DNA from: Candidatus Manganitrophaceae bacterium
GTDB lineage: Bacteria; Nitrospirota; Nitrospiria; SBBL01; JAADHI01
DNA: 64,000 bases
NCBI GenBank assembly: GCA_012960925.1
Contig: DUAG01000002.1
Coordinates: 62,001-126,000 of the forward strand
Direction: 5' to 3'
Shown: positions 54,479-62,326 of the stretch, piece by piece
How the letters are laid out: each line of letters begins with the position of its first letter
Numbering within the stretch: the stretch's first letter is position 1
Made by a program: the position numbers and the translations under genes
Notes under the pieces: model-generated
The model's input: the letters and a program-made list of their open reading frames with translations, nothing else
What the model was told of the DNA's origin: nothing
Database searches by the model: none

Positions 54479-56194
54479 TTATCTGATTGCCAAAGTGCGT
54501 AGCCTGTTCACCGCGGCAGCCCATTCAAATCTTCGAAAACGGACCAGGTCCCCGTAGGGGGCCGATGCCACGCGGTCCAGGCCTTTCTCCTGAATGTCTT
54601 CCATGATCAGTTCCACGATATCCAACAGTGTCCGGTGTCCGTTGACGTAGTGTGATTTGGCATAGGCCATGGCATGGGCGATTGCCCGGACCTGGCTCTT
54701 TTCGACAATCTGTTCTACCGAGGACAAGTCGATTCGTTCCGAGCCGAAGGCGATGGTCTCGGCGTCAGGGGCCTTTAGGCGGATTCCACGCGATCCTCTT
54801 CTGGGATCGAGGCTGTGCGGTAAGGGAATCCGATGACGGATATTCCCGAAAGAGGGGCCCCCTTCGCGCGTTCTTTCGTCGGCATACTTCCTGGCAATCT
54901 CCCGCGCTCGCTCGGTCACATCCTGGGGACGGAAATTCTCCAGGGCGATGACCGTGTCGGCGGTTTCAAAATAATCGCCGCTTCCACCGATGACCAAGAC
55001 GGTGGAAATGCCGTGGTCGGTATAGAGCTGGCGGACCTTGTCAATAAATGGGGTGATGGGTTCTCGCTCTTTCGCGATCAATTCTTGCATGCGGTGATCC
55101 CGGATCATGAAATTTGTCGCGGTCGTATCCTCATCAATCAGAAGGCATTTTGCCTTCATCTCCAGGGCCTCAATGATGTTGGCCGCCTGGGAGGTACTTC
55201 CACTGGCATTTTCTGTCGAGAATGCCGTTGTGGAGCGTTTTTGGGGAAGGTTGTTGATGAAAGGGGAGATATCGACCCCGACCACGCGCCTTCCGTCTTC
55301 TGCACGGATCTTGACCGCGTCGGGATCTGTGATGACAAATTCCCGCCCGTCCCCCGGGATATGATTGTAGACGCCCCGCTCGATTGCTCTCAGGAGGGTA
55401 GATTTTCCATGGTATCCACCGCCGACAATCAGGGTCACCCCGTGTGGGATCCCCATGCCATGAATCGGTCCGAGATTGGGGCGGTGAAAGATCACTCGGA
55501 AGGCGGCGGGAGATTGAAAGAGAACGGCCTCTGCTGACAGGGGACGGGAGTCGATACCGCTTGATCTGGGAAGGAGAGCGCCATCGGCCACAAAGGCGAT
55601 GAGTTTCCGGTCTTGTAATTCCGCACGGATGGCATCGGCATCTTCGACCGTTTCAACAATAGTCTGGATGGCGGCACGGTCTAGTCGATGAAACTTGAGG
55701 GTTCTTTCGACAAGGACCGGAAGGTCTTCACAGAGCACTTCGACGGCTTGATGGCCCGAAATGCCCCGGCCTTGGGCCGGAAGGCCAACGAAGCATCGTA
55801 ACTCGACCTGCTGATCATTCACAAAGGCCGATGTCCGTTCGAGAACCTCCTGCCCCGGTCGGTCAATGGAGATGATCCCGCTGTTACCGGTTCCCCTGCG
55901 TCGGCTTTTTTCCCGTGCCTGCCGGTCAAACTGGCGGGTGATGAAGTCTGCCAGGGCCGTCCTTCTGCTCCGGCTTCGATAGAGTTGTTCCGGAAAACTG
56001 GCGATCGATTGCGGGATTTGAATCCGAACCCGGCTGGGCGCTGCAAAGGGGTCCCCCTGGACGTGATCAATGATGAAGGTATAGTCAGGGAAGGTATAGC
56101 TTCCTTTGATTTGTTTATAAGCCTTATACCCCCGCCCGTCTAAACGGAGCAATTTGTCCTGAAGGTCCTGTTGTGTTTGTATCATAGCATTCAT
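54479..56194 (-). CDS. ABC-class ATPase (PF09818 family)
   Basis: 571 residues, soluble. N-terminal KLLRLDGRGYKAYKQIKGSY and the ATP-binding centre VTLIVGGGYHGKSTLLRAIE (near 265), ASGSTSQAANIIEALE signature and LLIDEDTTATNFMIRD Walker B (near 365). This is the 'predicted ATPase of the ABC class', whose trypanosome relative MRB1590 binds RNA. The bacterial role is not known. It is not a transporter: there is no membrane domain and no permease neighbour in the operon. It is convergent with the AmpG-like gene. Confidence 0.88.
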   Translation of the reverse strand: MNAMIQTQQDLQDKLLRLDGRGYKAYKQIKGSYTFPDYTFIIDHVQGDPFAAPSRVRIQIPQSIASFPEQLYRSRSRRTALADFITRQFDRQAREKSRRRGTGNSGIISIDRPGQEVLERTSAFVNDQQVELRCFVGLPAQGRGISGHQAVEVLCEDLPVLVERTLKFHRLDRAAIQTIVETVEDADAIRAELQDRKLIAFVADGALLPRSSGIDSRPLSAEAVLFQSPAAFRVIFHRPNLGPIHGMGIPHGVTLIVGGGYHGKSTLLRAIERGVYNHIPGDGREFVITDPDAVKIRAEDGRRVVGVDISPFINNLPQKRSTTAFSTENASGSTSQAANIIEALEMKAKCLLIDEDTTATNFMIRDHRMQELIAKEREPITPFIDKVRQLYTDHGISTVLVIGGSGDYFETADTVIALENFRPQDVTERAREIARKYADERTREGGPSFGNIRHRIPLPHSLDPRRGSRGIRLKAPDAETIAFGSERIDLSSVEQIVEKSQVRAIAHAMAYAKSHYVNGHRTLLDIVELIMEDIQEKGLDRVASAPYGDLVRFRRFEWAAAVNRLRTLAIR

Positions 56195-56319
56195 TTTAGC
56201 CCTATTCGGTTTAAATGTATAGAAAGGTTAGGAAAATACAGGGGAATTTGACACCTTTAATGGCTGATGATAAAATCACCCCTCTTCATTACTGAAGCCC
56301 CTTTTTGAAAGGAGATCCC

Positions 56320-57360
56320 ACGAACGATCGATTCTTAAAGGCCTGCCGGCGTGAGCCGGTGGACGCAACGCCGGTGTGGTTCATGCGCCAGGCGGGCCGT
56401 TATATGAAGGCCTTCCGGGACATTCGGGCGAAGCATTCCCTTCTCACCGTCTGCAAGACCCCGGAACTGGCCGCGGAAGTGACGATGCAACCGATTGAGC
56501 GTTTCAATTTCGATGCCGCCATTATTTTTGCCGATATCCTTCTGCCGCTTGAGCCGATGGGCCTCAATCTGGAGTTTGTGAAAGGAGAAGGTCCTGTCAT
56601 TTATAATCCGATCCGGGATAAGGCGGGGGTGGAGGCGCTTCGGCCTGTGACGCCTGAGGAGGATCTTGGTTATGTGATGGAGGCGCTCCGGACGGTTCGG
56701 AAGGAATTAAAGGTTCCCTTGATTGGTTTTGCGGGTGCTCCCTTTACACTGGCCAGTTATATGATTGAAGGAAGTTCCTCACGGAACTACCTTCTTGCCA
56801 AGACGATGATGTACAGTGAGCCCGATCTCTGGGATGTTCTCATGAAAAAACTGACCCGGGTTCTTATTGATTATCTCTCTGCCCAGGTTGCCGCCGGGGC
56901 GCAGGTTCTTCAGATCTTTGATAGCTGGATCGGCGCCCTCTCGCCCGAAGATTATCGGCACAGTGTTTTTCCCCATATGAGGCAACTTTTTTCAGAATTG
57001 AAAAAACTGGAGGTGCCTCTCATTCATTTCGGGACAGGGACCTCGATGCTCCTTGAATTACAAAAGGAAGCGGGGGGAGACGTAATCGGTTTGGATTGGC
57101 GGATCAACCTGGATGAAGGATGGCGGCGGTTGGGAAACGATGTTGCGGTCCAGGGAAATCTCGACCCGGTGCTTCTCTTCAGTCCGATCCCCGAAATCGA
57201 AAAACGGGTTGACGATATTCTTCGCCGTGCAGGAAACCGCCCCGGCCACATCTTCAACCTGGGCCACGGCATCCTCCCGGAGACCCCCATAGAACATGTC
57301 GAGGCCGTAATAGAAATGGTCCACGAAAAAAGCGCAAAAATCCTAAGCAGCGGTACTTGA
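56320..57360 (+). CDS. hemE: Uroporphyrinogen decarboxylase
   Basis: About 346 residues. It removes four carboxyl groups from uroporphyrinogen III. TPVWFMRQAGRYM near residue 18, FADILLPLEPMG, GFAGAPFTLASYMIEG and GHGILPETP are clear. The start is odd: AAAGGAG (56308-56314) is correctly spaced before ACG at 56320, at the position where relatives begin MTNDRFL or MNDRF. The only upstream alternative is TTG 56305, which would place the ribosome-binding site inside the gene. Either an ACG start is used or an ATG has been miscalled. hemH follows 150 bases on, with a family A repeat in between. Confidence 0.92.
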   Translation, partial: TNDRFLKACRREPVDATPVWFMRQAGRYMKAFRDIRAKHSLLTVCKTPELAAEVTMQPIERFNFDAAIIFADILLPLEPMGLNLEFVKGEGPVIYNPIRDKAGVEALRPVTPEEDLGYVMEALRTVRKELKVPLIGFAGAPFTLASYMIEGSSSRNYLLAKTMMYSEPDLWDVLMKKLTRVLIDYLSAQVAAGAQVLQIFDSWIGALSPEDYRHSVFPHMRQLFSELKKLEVPLIHFGTGTSMLLELQKEAGGDVIGLDWRINLDEGWRRLGNDVAVQGNLDPVLLFSPIPEIEKRVDDILRRAGNRPGHIFNLGHGILPETPIEHVEAVIEMVHEKSAKILSSGT

Positions 57361-57391
57361 TGCTGGTCTTTTACCCATCACTCGCAAGAGG

Positions 57392-57532
57392 TGGAAGGGC
57401 TCAGCTTGCCCAGATTTTCCTTCAAGGCAAGGTGCGAGGAGCGCAGAACAGGAGCGTAATGGTTTACGTGAGGATTCGGGCACCACAGCAACGTAGCCAT
57501 GGAGAAAAAGATGGGTGAGATGAGCCCTTCCA
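57392..57532 (+). repeat. Family A structured repeat, copy 5
   Basis: 141 bases between hemE and hemH. Ends TGGAAGGGCTCA and TGAGCCCTTCCA are exact complements over 12 bases and unlike the GTAACG ends of other copies. Internal hairpin CGTAA...TTACG. It carries GGAGAAAAAGATGGGTGAG (57501-57519), which provides a ribosome-binding site and the ATG for hemH. The right arm is thus coding. Confidence 0.88.
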
Positions 57533-58458
57533 GGGTGGGGGTGCTTTTGATGGCCCATGGCAGTCCAAATGCACTCTCCGACATCGAGCCCTTCCTCACC
57601 CACATCATGAAAGACCGGAAACCCTCTCCCGAAGTGATGGCAGAAATCAAGGAACGGTATCGCCTGATCGGCGGGAAATCTCCTCTCCTGGAAATTACGC
57701 AGCAGCAGGCGAAAGGGCTTGAAGCCTTGCTTAATGAGGGAGTTGGCCACCGATTCAAAGTCTACATCGGCATGCGGCACTGGGACCCTTTTATCAAAGA
57801 CACGGTAAAGGAAATCATCTCGGACAGGGCCGACCTTCTGATTGCCGTGAGCCTTGCCCCGCAATATTCGAAACTGAGTGTTGGCGCGTATATCCAAACA
57901 CTGAAGCAGGCACTCTCAGAATCCGGAAGCCAACTCCCAATGGTGCCTGTTCAAAGCTGGTGCGACCAGCCTCTCCTACTTGATGCCTTTGCGGGAAAAT
58001 TGAAAGAGGCCCTTGATGCTTACTCAGAAGAGACCCGCCCTTCTGTTCAGCTTCTTTTCACGGCCCATTCTCTTCCGGAGCATATCCTGAAGGAGGGCGA
58101 TCCTTATCCTGATGAGGTAGGGGCGACGGTTTCCGGGATTGTCGCGCGGCTCTCTCCAAACCTTCCCAAGAAGCCTTGGAGCTTTGCCTATCAAAGTAAG
58201 GGATTGCGTCCGGGGAAGTGGCTCGGGCCGGAGGTGGAGGCCGTCATTTATGAGATGGCCGAAAAAAAAGAAAAGCATCTTCTCGTTGTCCCGATCGGAT
58301 TTGTCTCCGATCATGTCGAGATCCTTTATGACATTGACATCCTTTATAAAGAAACAGCCGCAAAGGCAGGGATAGCACTGCGGCGCACCCGATCCTTGAA
58401 CACCCATCCCCTCTTTATCCGTGCGCTTGCCGAGGTGGTCTTTTCCCATACCCAATGA
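57511..58458 (+). CDS. hemH: Ferrochelatase
   Basis: About 315 residues. It inserts iron into porphyrin. VGVLLMAHGSP at the N-terminus, the catalytic His in LFTAHSLPE near 190 and Glu in SDHVEILYDID near 268 are present; there are no Fe-S cysteines at the end. Start set at ATG 57511, six bases after GGAG; ATG 57499 (MEKKMGE) and ATG 57520 are also in frame. All three lie in the family A repeat, so the insertion has replaced the native translation start. Follows hemE in the same direction. Confidence 0.93.
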   Translation: MGEMSPSRVGVLLMAHGSPNALSDIEPFLTHIMKDRKPSPEVMAEIKERYRLIGGKSPLLEITQQQAKGLEALLNEGVGHRFKVYIGMRHWDPFIKDTVKEIISDRADLLIAVSLAPQYSKLSVGAYIQTLKQALSESGSQLPMVPVQSWCDQPLLLDAFAGKLKEALDAYSEETRPSVQLLFTAHSLPEHILKEGDPYPDEVGATVSGIVARLSPNLPKKPWSFAYQSKGLRPGKWLGPEVEAVIYEMAEKKEKHLLVVPIGFVSDHVEILYDIDILYKETAAKAGIALRRTRSLNTHPLFIRALAEVVFSHTQ

Positions 58459-58473
58459 TCCAGACCATCATCG

Positions 58474-60030
58474 TCAAAGTAACGACGATTTTCCCTTCTT
58501 TTGAATCTGGTCCATCACATATAGAAAAAGTGTCATTCCCAAATAGCCTGCGCTGAGTAGGAAAGGAATTGTTGTATCGACCTGCCAGGGGAAGAAGAGC
58601 CGACCGTCCACGAAGGGAGAATGGATGATTCCGAAGAGGCTGAGGACACCGGCAATGCCAAAGAATATTCCAGCTCTCCTGAGTTTGTGATCAATGATCA
58701 TGGACAGGCTTGATCCCCACAGAAGCGAAGAAATGATAAAACCATTGGCCACCAGAACGATCATGTTGAAGGTGACGGCCATCTCGCCATGGAGATCTGC
58801 GGGGCTTTTTCCAAGGTGGTTCAGAAGGGCATTGAGTTCGATCAATAACAGGGCGGCCACGGCAGGGAGGAAGGCGAAGGCCACGGCCTTATAGTGCTTT
58901 TTCGGGGTTTCCGAAAAGGCCTGGGACGTAATTTCGAGGCCGATAAAGATCAGGATGGGTGCCAGGGCTGCTTCAGGGATCAGATCAACCATGATGCCGA
59001 GATACCCGAAGATTCCTCCCAGGCCGATAAATAGGGCGGTCCAGAGGGTATAACCGGCGCGTCCTCCCATCTCCTTGTAGGCAGGATGCCCGATGTACGG
59101 GGTTGTCTGGACGACGCCGCCGCAGAGCCCTGTCAGGAGGGTCGAGAGTCCGCTGGTGAGCAGGATAGACCGCGTGTCGTAGTGGTCTCCGGCGGCGGCC
59201 GCGCTTTCGGAGACATCGATCCCCCCGATGATGACCACGATGGCAAAGGGAATGGTGAGCGGAAGGTAAGCCAGTGTGTAGGGAATCCCTTCTAGAAAAT
59301 CAAGCGTCGGATAGGGAAAGGTAAACTGTATCCCCTGAAAGGATTGGGAGAGAGAGGGAAGGGAGGCGGCATCTCCGAAAAGATTTCCTGTGATGTAGTA
59401 GATGAGTGTGCCGAGAAGGGCCGCGCCAAACACGGCCGGGATACGAAAAGGAAAAGGAACCTTTCCGATGATACAGGTCAATATTACAATAAGAGAGATA
59501 AACCCGACCAGGGGGTTGTGGAAGATCTTGATCAGGGGAAGAAAGGCGATCAGGAGGAGAGCCACGCCGGCGATTGGCCCTAAAAGTCCCGCACGGGGGA
59601 CTGCCCGCTGAAGGAGGGGGCCGAGGAAGGACCCTCCTGTCTTCACGAGACCGACGACGACGACGACGGCCGTTGAGATTTTCCAGGCCAGGACGGGATC
59701 TTTTGTTAATAAATAAGCGGGGCCGATGACCCCGAATAAAAAGGTGAAGAGAGAGGGGGTATCGATTCCGAGCGGCATCGCCGTGACATCCCGACGGCCG
59801 GTTTTTCGTGCCAGGCGAATGGCCATGATGGTGTAGACCAGGTCTCCGGCAAAGACGCCGATTGCGGAGCCGGGGATCATTCTGTAATAGACGAGTTCTC
59901 TGGGAAACTCAAAGACCTTGGTCAGAATCGTTGCCATGATGACCAGTTGGGTCATATTGTCGATGACGAGGCCAAAGAAGGCGTTGACATCTCCCGGTCC
60001 GAAGATGAGTGCGCGATCTGTTTTTTGCAT
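58474..60030 (-). CDS. NCS2-like membrane permease
   Basis: About 518 residues from ATG 60030 (GGGAGAAA upstream; 13 codons are open before it). Twelve to fourteen membrane helices. GPGDVNAFFGLVIDNMTQLVIM at the start, AMPLGIDTPSLFTFLFGVIGPAYL near 80 and GGIDVSESAAAAGDHYDTR near 265 fit the nucleobase/ascorbate (AzgA/NCS2) superfamily, but I do not recognise the exact subfamily. Purine uptake is one option; sulfate-type SulP is less likely. No operon partner; convergent with hemH. Confidence 0.75.
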   Translation of the reverse strand: MQKTDRALIFGPGDVNAFFGLVIDNMTQLVIMATILTKVFEFPRELVYYRMIPGSAIGVFAGDLVYTIMAIRLARKTGRRDVTAMPLGIDTPSLFTFLFGVIGPAYLLTKDPVLAWKISTAVVVVVGLVKTGGSFLGPLLQRAVPRAGLLGPIAGVALLLIAFLPLIKIFHNPLVGFISLIVILTCIIGKVPFPFRIPAVFGAALLGTLIYYITGNLFGDAASLPSLSQSFQGIQFTFPYPTLDFLEGIPYTLAYLPLTIPFAIVVIIGGIDVSESAAAAGDHYDTRSILLTSGLSTLLTGLCGGVVQTTPYIGHPAYKEMGGRAGYTLWTALFIGLGGIFGYLGIMVDLIPEAALAPILIFIGLEITSQAFSETPKKHYKAVAFAFLPAVAALLLIELNALLNHLGKSPADLHGEMAVTFNMIVLVANGFIISSLLWGSSLSMIIDHKLRRAGIFFGIAGVLSLFGIIHSPFVDGRLFFPWQVDTTIPFLLSAGYLGMTLFLYVMDQIQKKGKSSLL

Positions 60031-60171
60031 ACAAATTTCTCCCGCATTGCGCCAAGCGCATCGTTCCAATCGTTACAGCGGATGGATTATACAGTCTTCA
60101 ATTTGGGACTACAATCCTGTATCCAAAAAATAAAATAAATTGATTTAGGTTTATGTTAAACTGCTAAACTG

Positions 60172-61458
60172 ATGAGAAGATTTATCCCTTATATCCTTTT
60201 TCTGGTTGTTCTCTCCGCCTCGTTTACATTTGCAGCGGATGGACGCCATTCTGTCGTGGAGGCGGGTCCCTGTTGCGTAGCGATGAGAGCTGTCTTTTCG
60301 GAACCTGAGCGGATCACCCCATCAGTACAGCCGGCGGTGTTTGATTCCCGGATTCATTCCCCGCAGATTCAAGCGATTGCCGATGCCCCTGCCTTTGTGG
60401 TGAATATACGCCACGCGCCGCATCCGGATCATACGCGGATCGTCATTGATCTGAGCCGCCCGCTTTTATACGGCTTGGCATGGGTTTCGGAAACGACTCT
60501 TGCCGTTGATCTCTCGCCTGCAGTACTGGGGGTGACCCTTCAGGAAAAACGGATCTTATCCATCCAGGACAAGTTTCTGAAAAAAATTGAGATCAAAAAA
60601 GGGAAGCGGAATGAGATTATCCTGTTGATTGACTTTAAGTCTTCCGGTGAATACAAGGTCTTCACGCTTCCGAATCCAGACCGACTGGTGATTGATGTTT
60701 TTCTCCCCAAGCCTGAAGACGGCGTAGTGGCTGACCTTAAGCGCGGGGACTCAACAATTCTCATCCAGCCTCCCTTTGAGATCAAGACGATTGTCATCGA
60801 TCCGGGACATGGGGGAAAAGATCCGGGTGCCTCGAGCCGACGCGGCCTGAGGGAGAAGGACATTGTCCTTGATGTCGCGCTCCGATTGAAGACGCTCTTG
60901 CAAAGAGAGCTCAAGAAAAAGGTTATCATGACGCGGAGTGAAGATGTCTTTGTTTCTTTGAAGGATCGGACGGAACTGGCCAATCGGAAAAAGGCGGACC
61001 TCTTTATCTCGATCCATGTTAATGCCGCTCCGAAGCAGCACGTGAAAGGGATTGAGATCTATCTCTTAGGCCGTGCGACAGATGAAGGCGCGATTGCGAC
61101 GGCGGCGCGTGAAAATGCGACCTCTGAAGCAGCAGCGCTCAATTTTCAGGAACTCATTCTAAATGATCTTGAACGGGATTTTACCTCAAATGCATCACTT
61201 GAACTGGCGCACCATACGCAAGAAGCCTTGATCAAACACCTGATTCCCAGATATCCGACAACCGCCCTGGGTGTCAAACAGGCCCCCTTCTTTGTCCTCG
61301 CCCATACCGATATGCCGGCGATCCTGGCTGAGATCTCCTTCCTGAGCAACAAAATCGAAGAAAAACGGCTCCGGACAAAACGCTACCGGCAACAGGTTGC
61401 CGAAGCACTTTATAAAGGGATCAAAGCCTATATCCAGTCCCTGAAAACCGGATTCTGA
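60172..61458 (+). CDS. N-acetylmuramoyl-L-alanine amidase with AMIN domain
   Basis: 428 residues. Signal peptide about 1-21 (SFTFA|AD), AMIN domain about 78-180 (HTRIVIDLSRPLLYGL; FTLPNPDRLVIDVF), and a zinc amidase_3 domain about 205-425 with VIDPGHGGKDPGA (zinc His), ISIHVNAAP (zinc His) and the catalytic Glu in ILAEISFLSNK. It cuts the peptide from glycan strands in the periplasm during cell separation. The AMIN part targets the septal wall. truA starts 9 bases later. Confidence 0.93.
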   Translation: MRRFIPYILFLVVLSASFTFAADGRHSVVEAGPCCVAMRAVFSEPERITPSVQPAVFDSRIHSPQIQAIADAPAFVVNIRHAPHPDHTRIVIDLSRPLLYGLAWVSETTLAVDLSPAVLGVTLQEKRILSIQDKFLKKIEIKKGKRNEIILLIDFKSSGEYKVFTLPNPDRLVIDVFLPKPEDGVVADLKRGDSTILIQPPFEIKTIVIDPGHGGKDPGASSRRGLREKDIVLDVALRLKTLLQRELKKKVIMTRSEDVFVSLKDRTELANRKKADLFISIHVNAAPKQHVKGIEIYLLGRATDEGAIATAARENATSEAAALNFQELILNDLERDFTSNASLELAHHTQEALIKHLIPRYPTTALGVKQAPFFVLAHTDMPAILAEISFLSNKIEEKRLRTKRYRQQVAEALYKGIKAYIQSLKTGF

Positions 61459-61467
61459 GACCCTTAG

Positions 61468-62202
61468 ATGTCCATTATCAAACTCATGATGGCCTATGAT
61501 GGGATGAATTATCATGGCTGGCAGAAGCAGCCGAATCTAAAGACCATTCAGGGAAGCCTGGAGGCGGGTCTTCAAAAGATCACAGGGAACTCAACGCCGG
61601 TATATGGCGCCGGAAGGACAGACGCCGGGGTTCACGCCTTTGGCCAGGTCGCCCATTTCGAATCGACAGCCCCTTATGCCACAGTGAACTGGGTCCGTGC
61701 CCTTAATTCCGTCCTTCCGCAAGACATTGTCATTCATACTGCCGAGGAAGTTCCTGATTCGTTTCACGCGAGATTTTCGGCAAAAAGAAAAACCTATACC
61801 TACTACATTCACAATGGACAGAGGCGTTCTCCTCATCAACGCCGAGCGTCCTGGTTTGTCTCCACCCGTTTAAACCTCCATAAAATGCGCGCCGCTTCCA
61901 GGATCTTGTTGGGGGAACATGATTTTACCTCCTTTGCGGCTAAAAATGGGGAGGTGAAAGACTGCCGCCTTATTCTGGAGGAGATTCATATTCAAAAGCG
62001 GGGAGACCAGATCACGACGACCCTGAAAGCACACCGTTTCCTGAAATACATGGTTCGGAATATTGTCGGTTTTCTGGTCGGGGTGGGTAGGGGGCGGTTT
62101 TCTGTTGATGAGGTCACGACGGTCTTAAGATCCATGGACCGGGGAATGGCGGGCCTGACCGCCCCTCCACAGGGACTCTTCCTGGTTCAGGTAGAATATT
62201 AG
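61468..62202 (+). CDS. truA: tRNA pseudouridine(38-40) synthase
   Basis: 244 residues, standard length. It isomerises U38-U40 in tRNA anticodon arms. YDGMNYHGWQKQPNLKTIQG, the catalytic Asp in GRTDAGVHAFGQVAHF (near residue 52) and the FLKYMVRNIVGFLVGVG end motif are present. Probably co-transcribed with the amidase gene. Confidence 0.96.
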   Translation: MSIIKLMMAYDGMNYHGWQKQPNLKTIQGSLEAGLQKITGNSTPVYGAGRTDAGVHAFGQVAHFESTAPYATVNWVRALNSVLPQDIVIHTAEEVPDSFHARFSAKRKTYTYYIHNGQRRSPHQRRASWFVSTRLNLHKMRAASRILLGEHDFTSFAAKNGEVKDCRLILEEIHIQKRGDQITTTLKAHRFLKYMVRNIVGFLVGVGRGRFSVDEVTTVLRSMDRGMAGLTAPPQGLFLVQVEY

Positions 62203-62326
62203 GGTATGATTAAGATTGGGAGCCATCCCTTGTGATTCCTTTATTTTATGTTGAACCCCGCGGTGATATTTTGGTAGAGTGCTCCATAGTATAGGTCATC
62301 CTTTTTATTCTCCCAGGTCATTCTTC

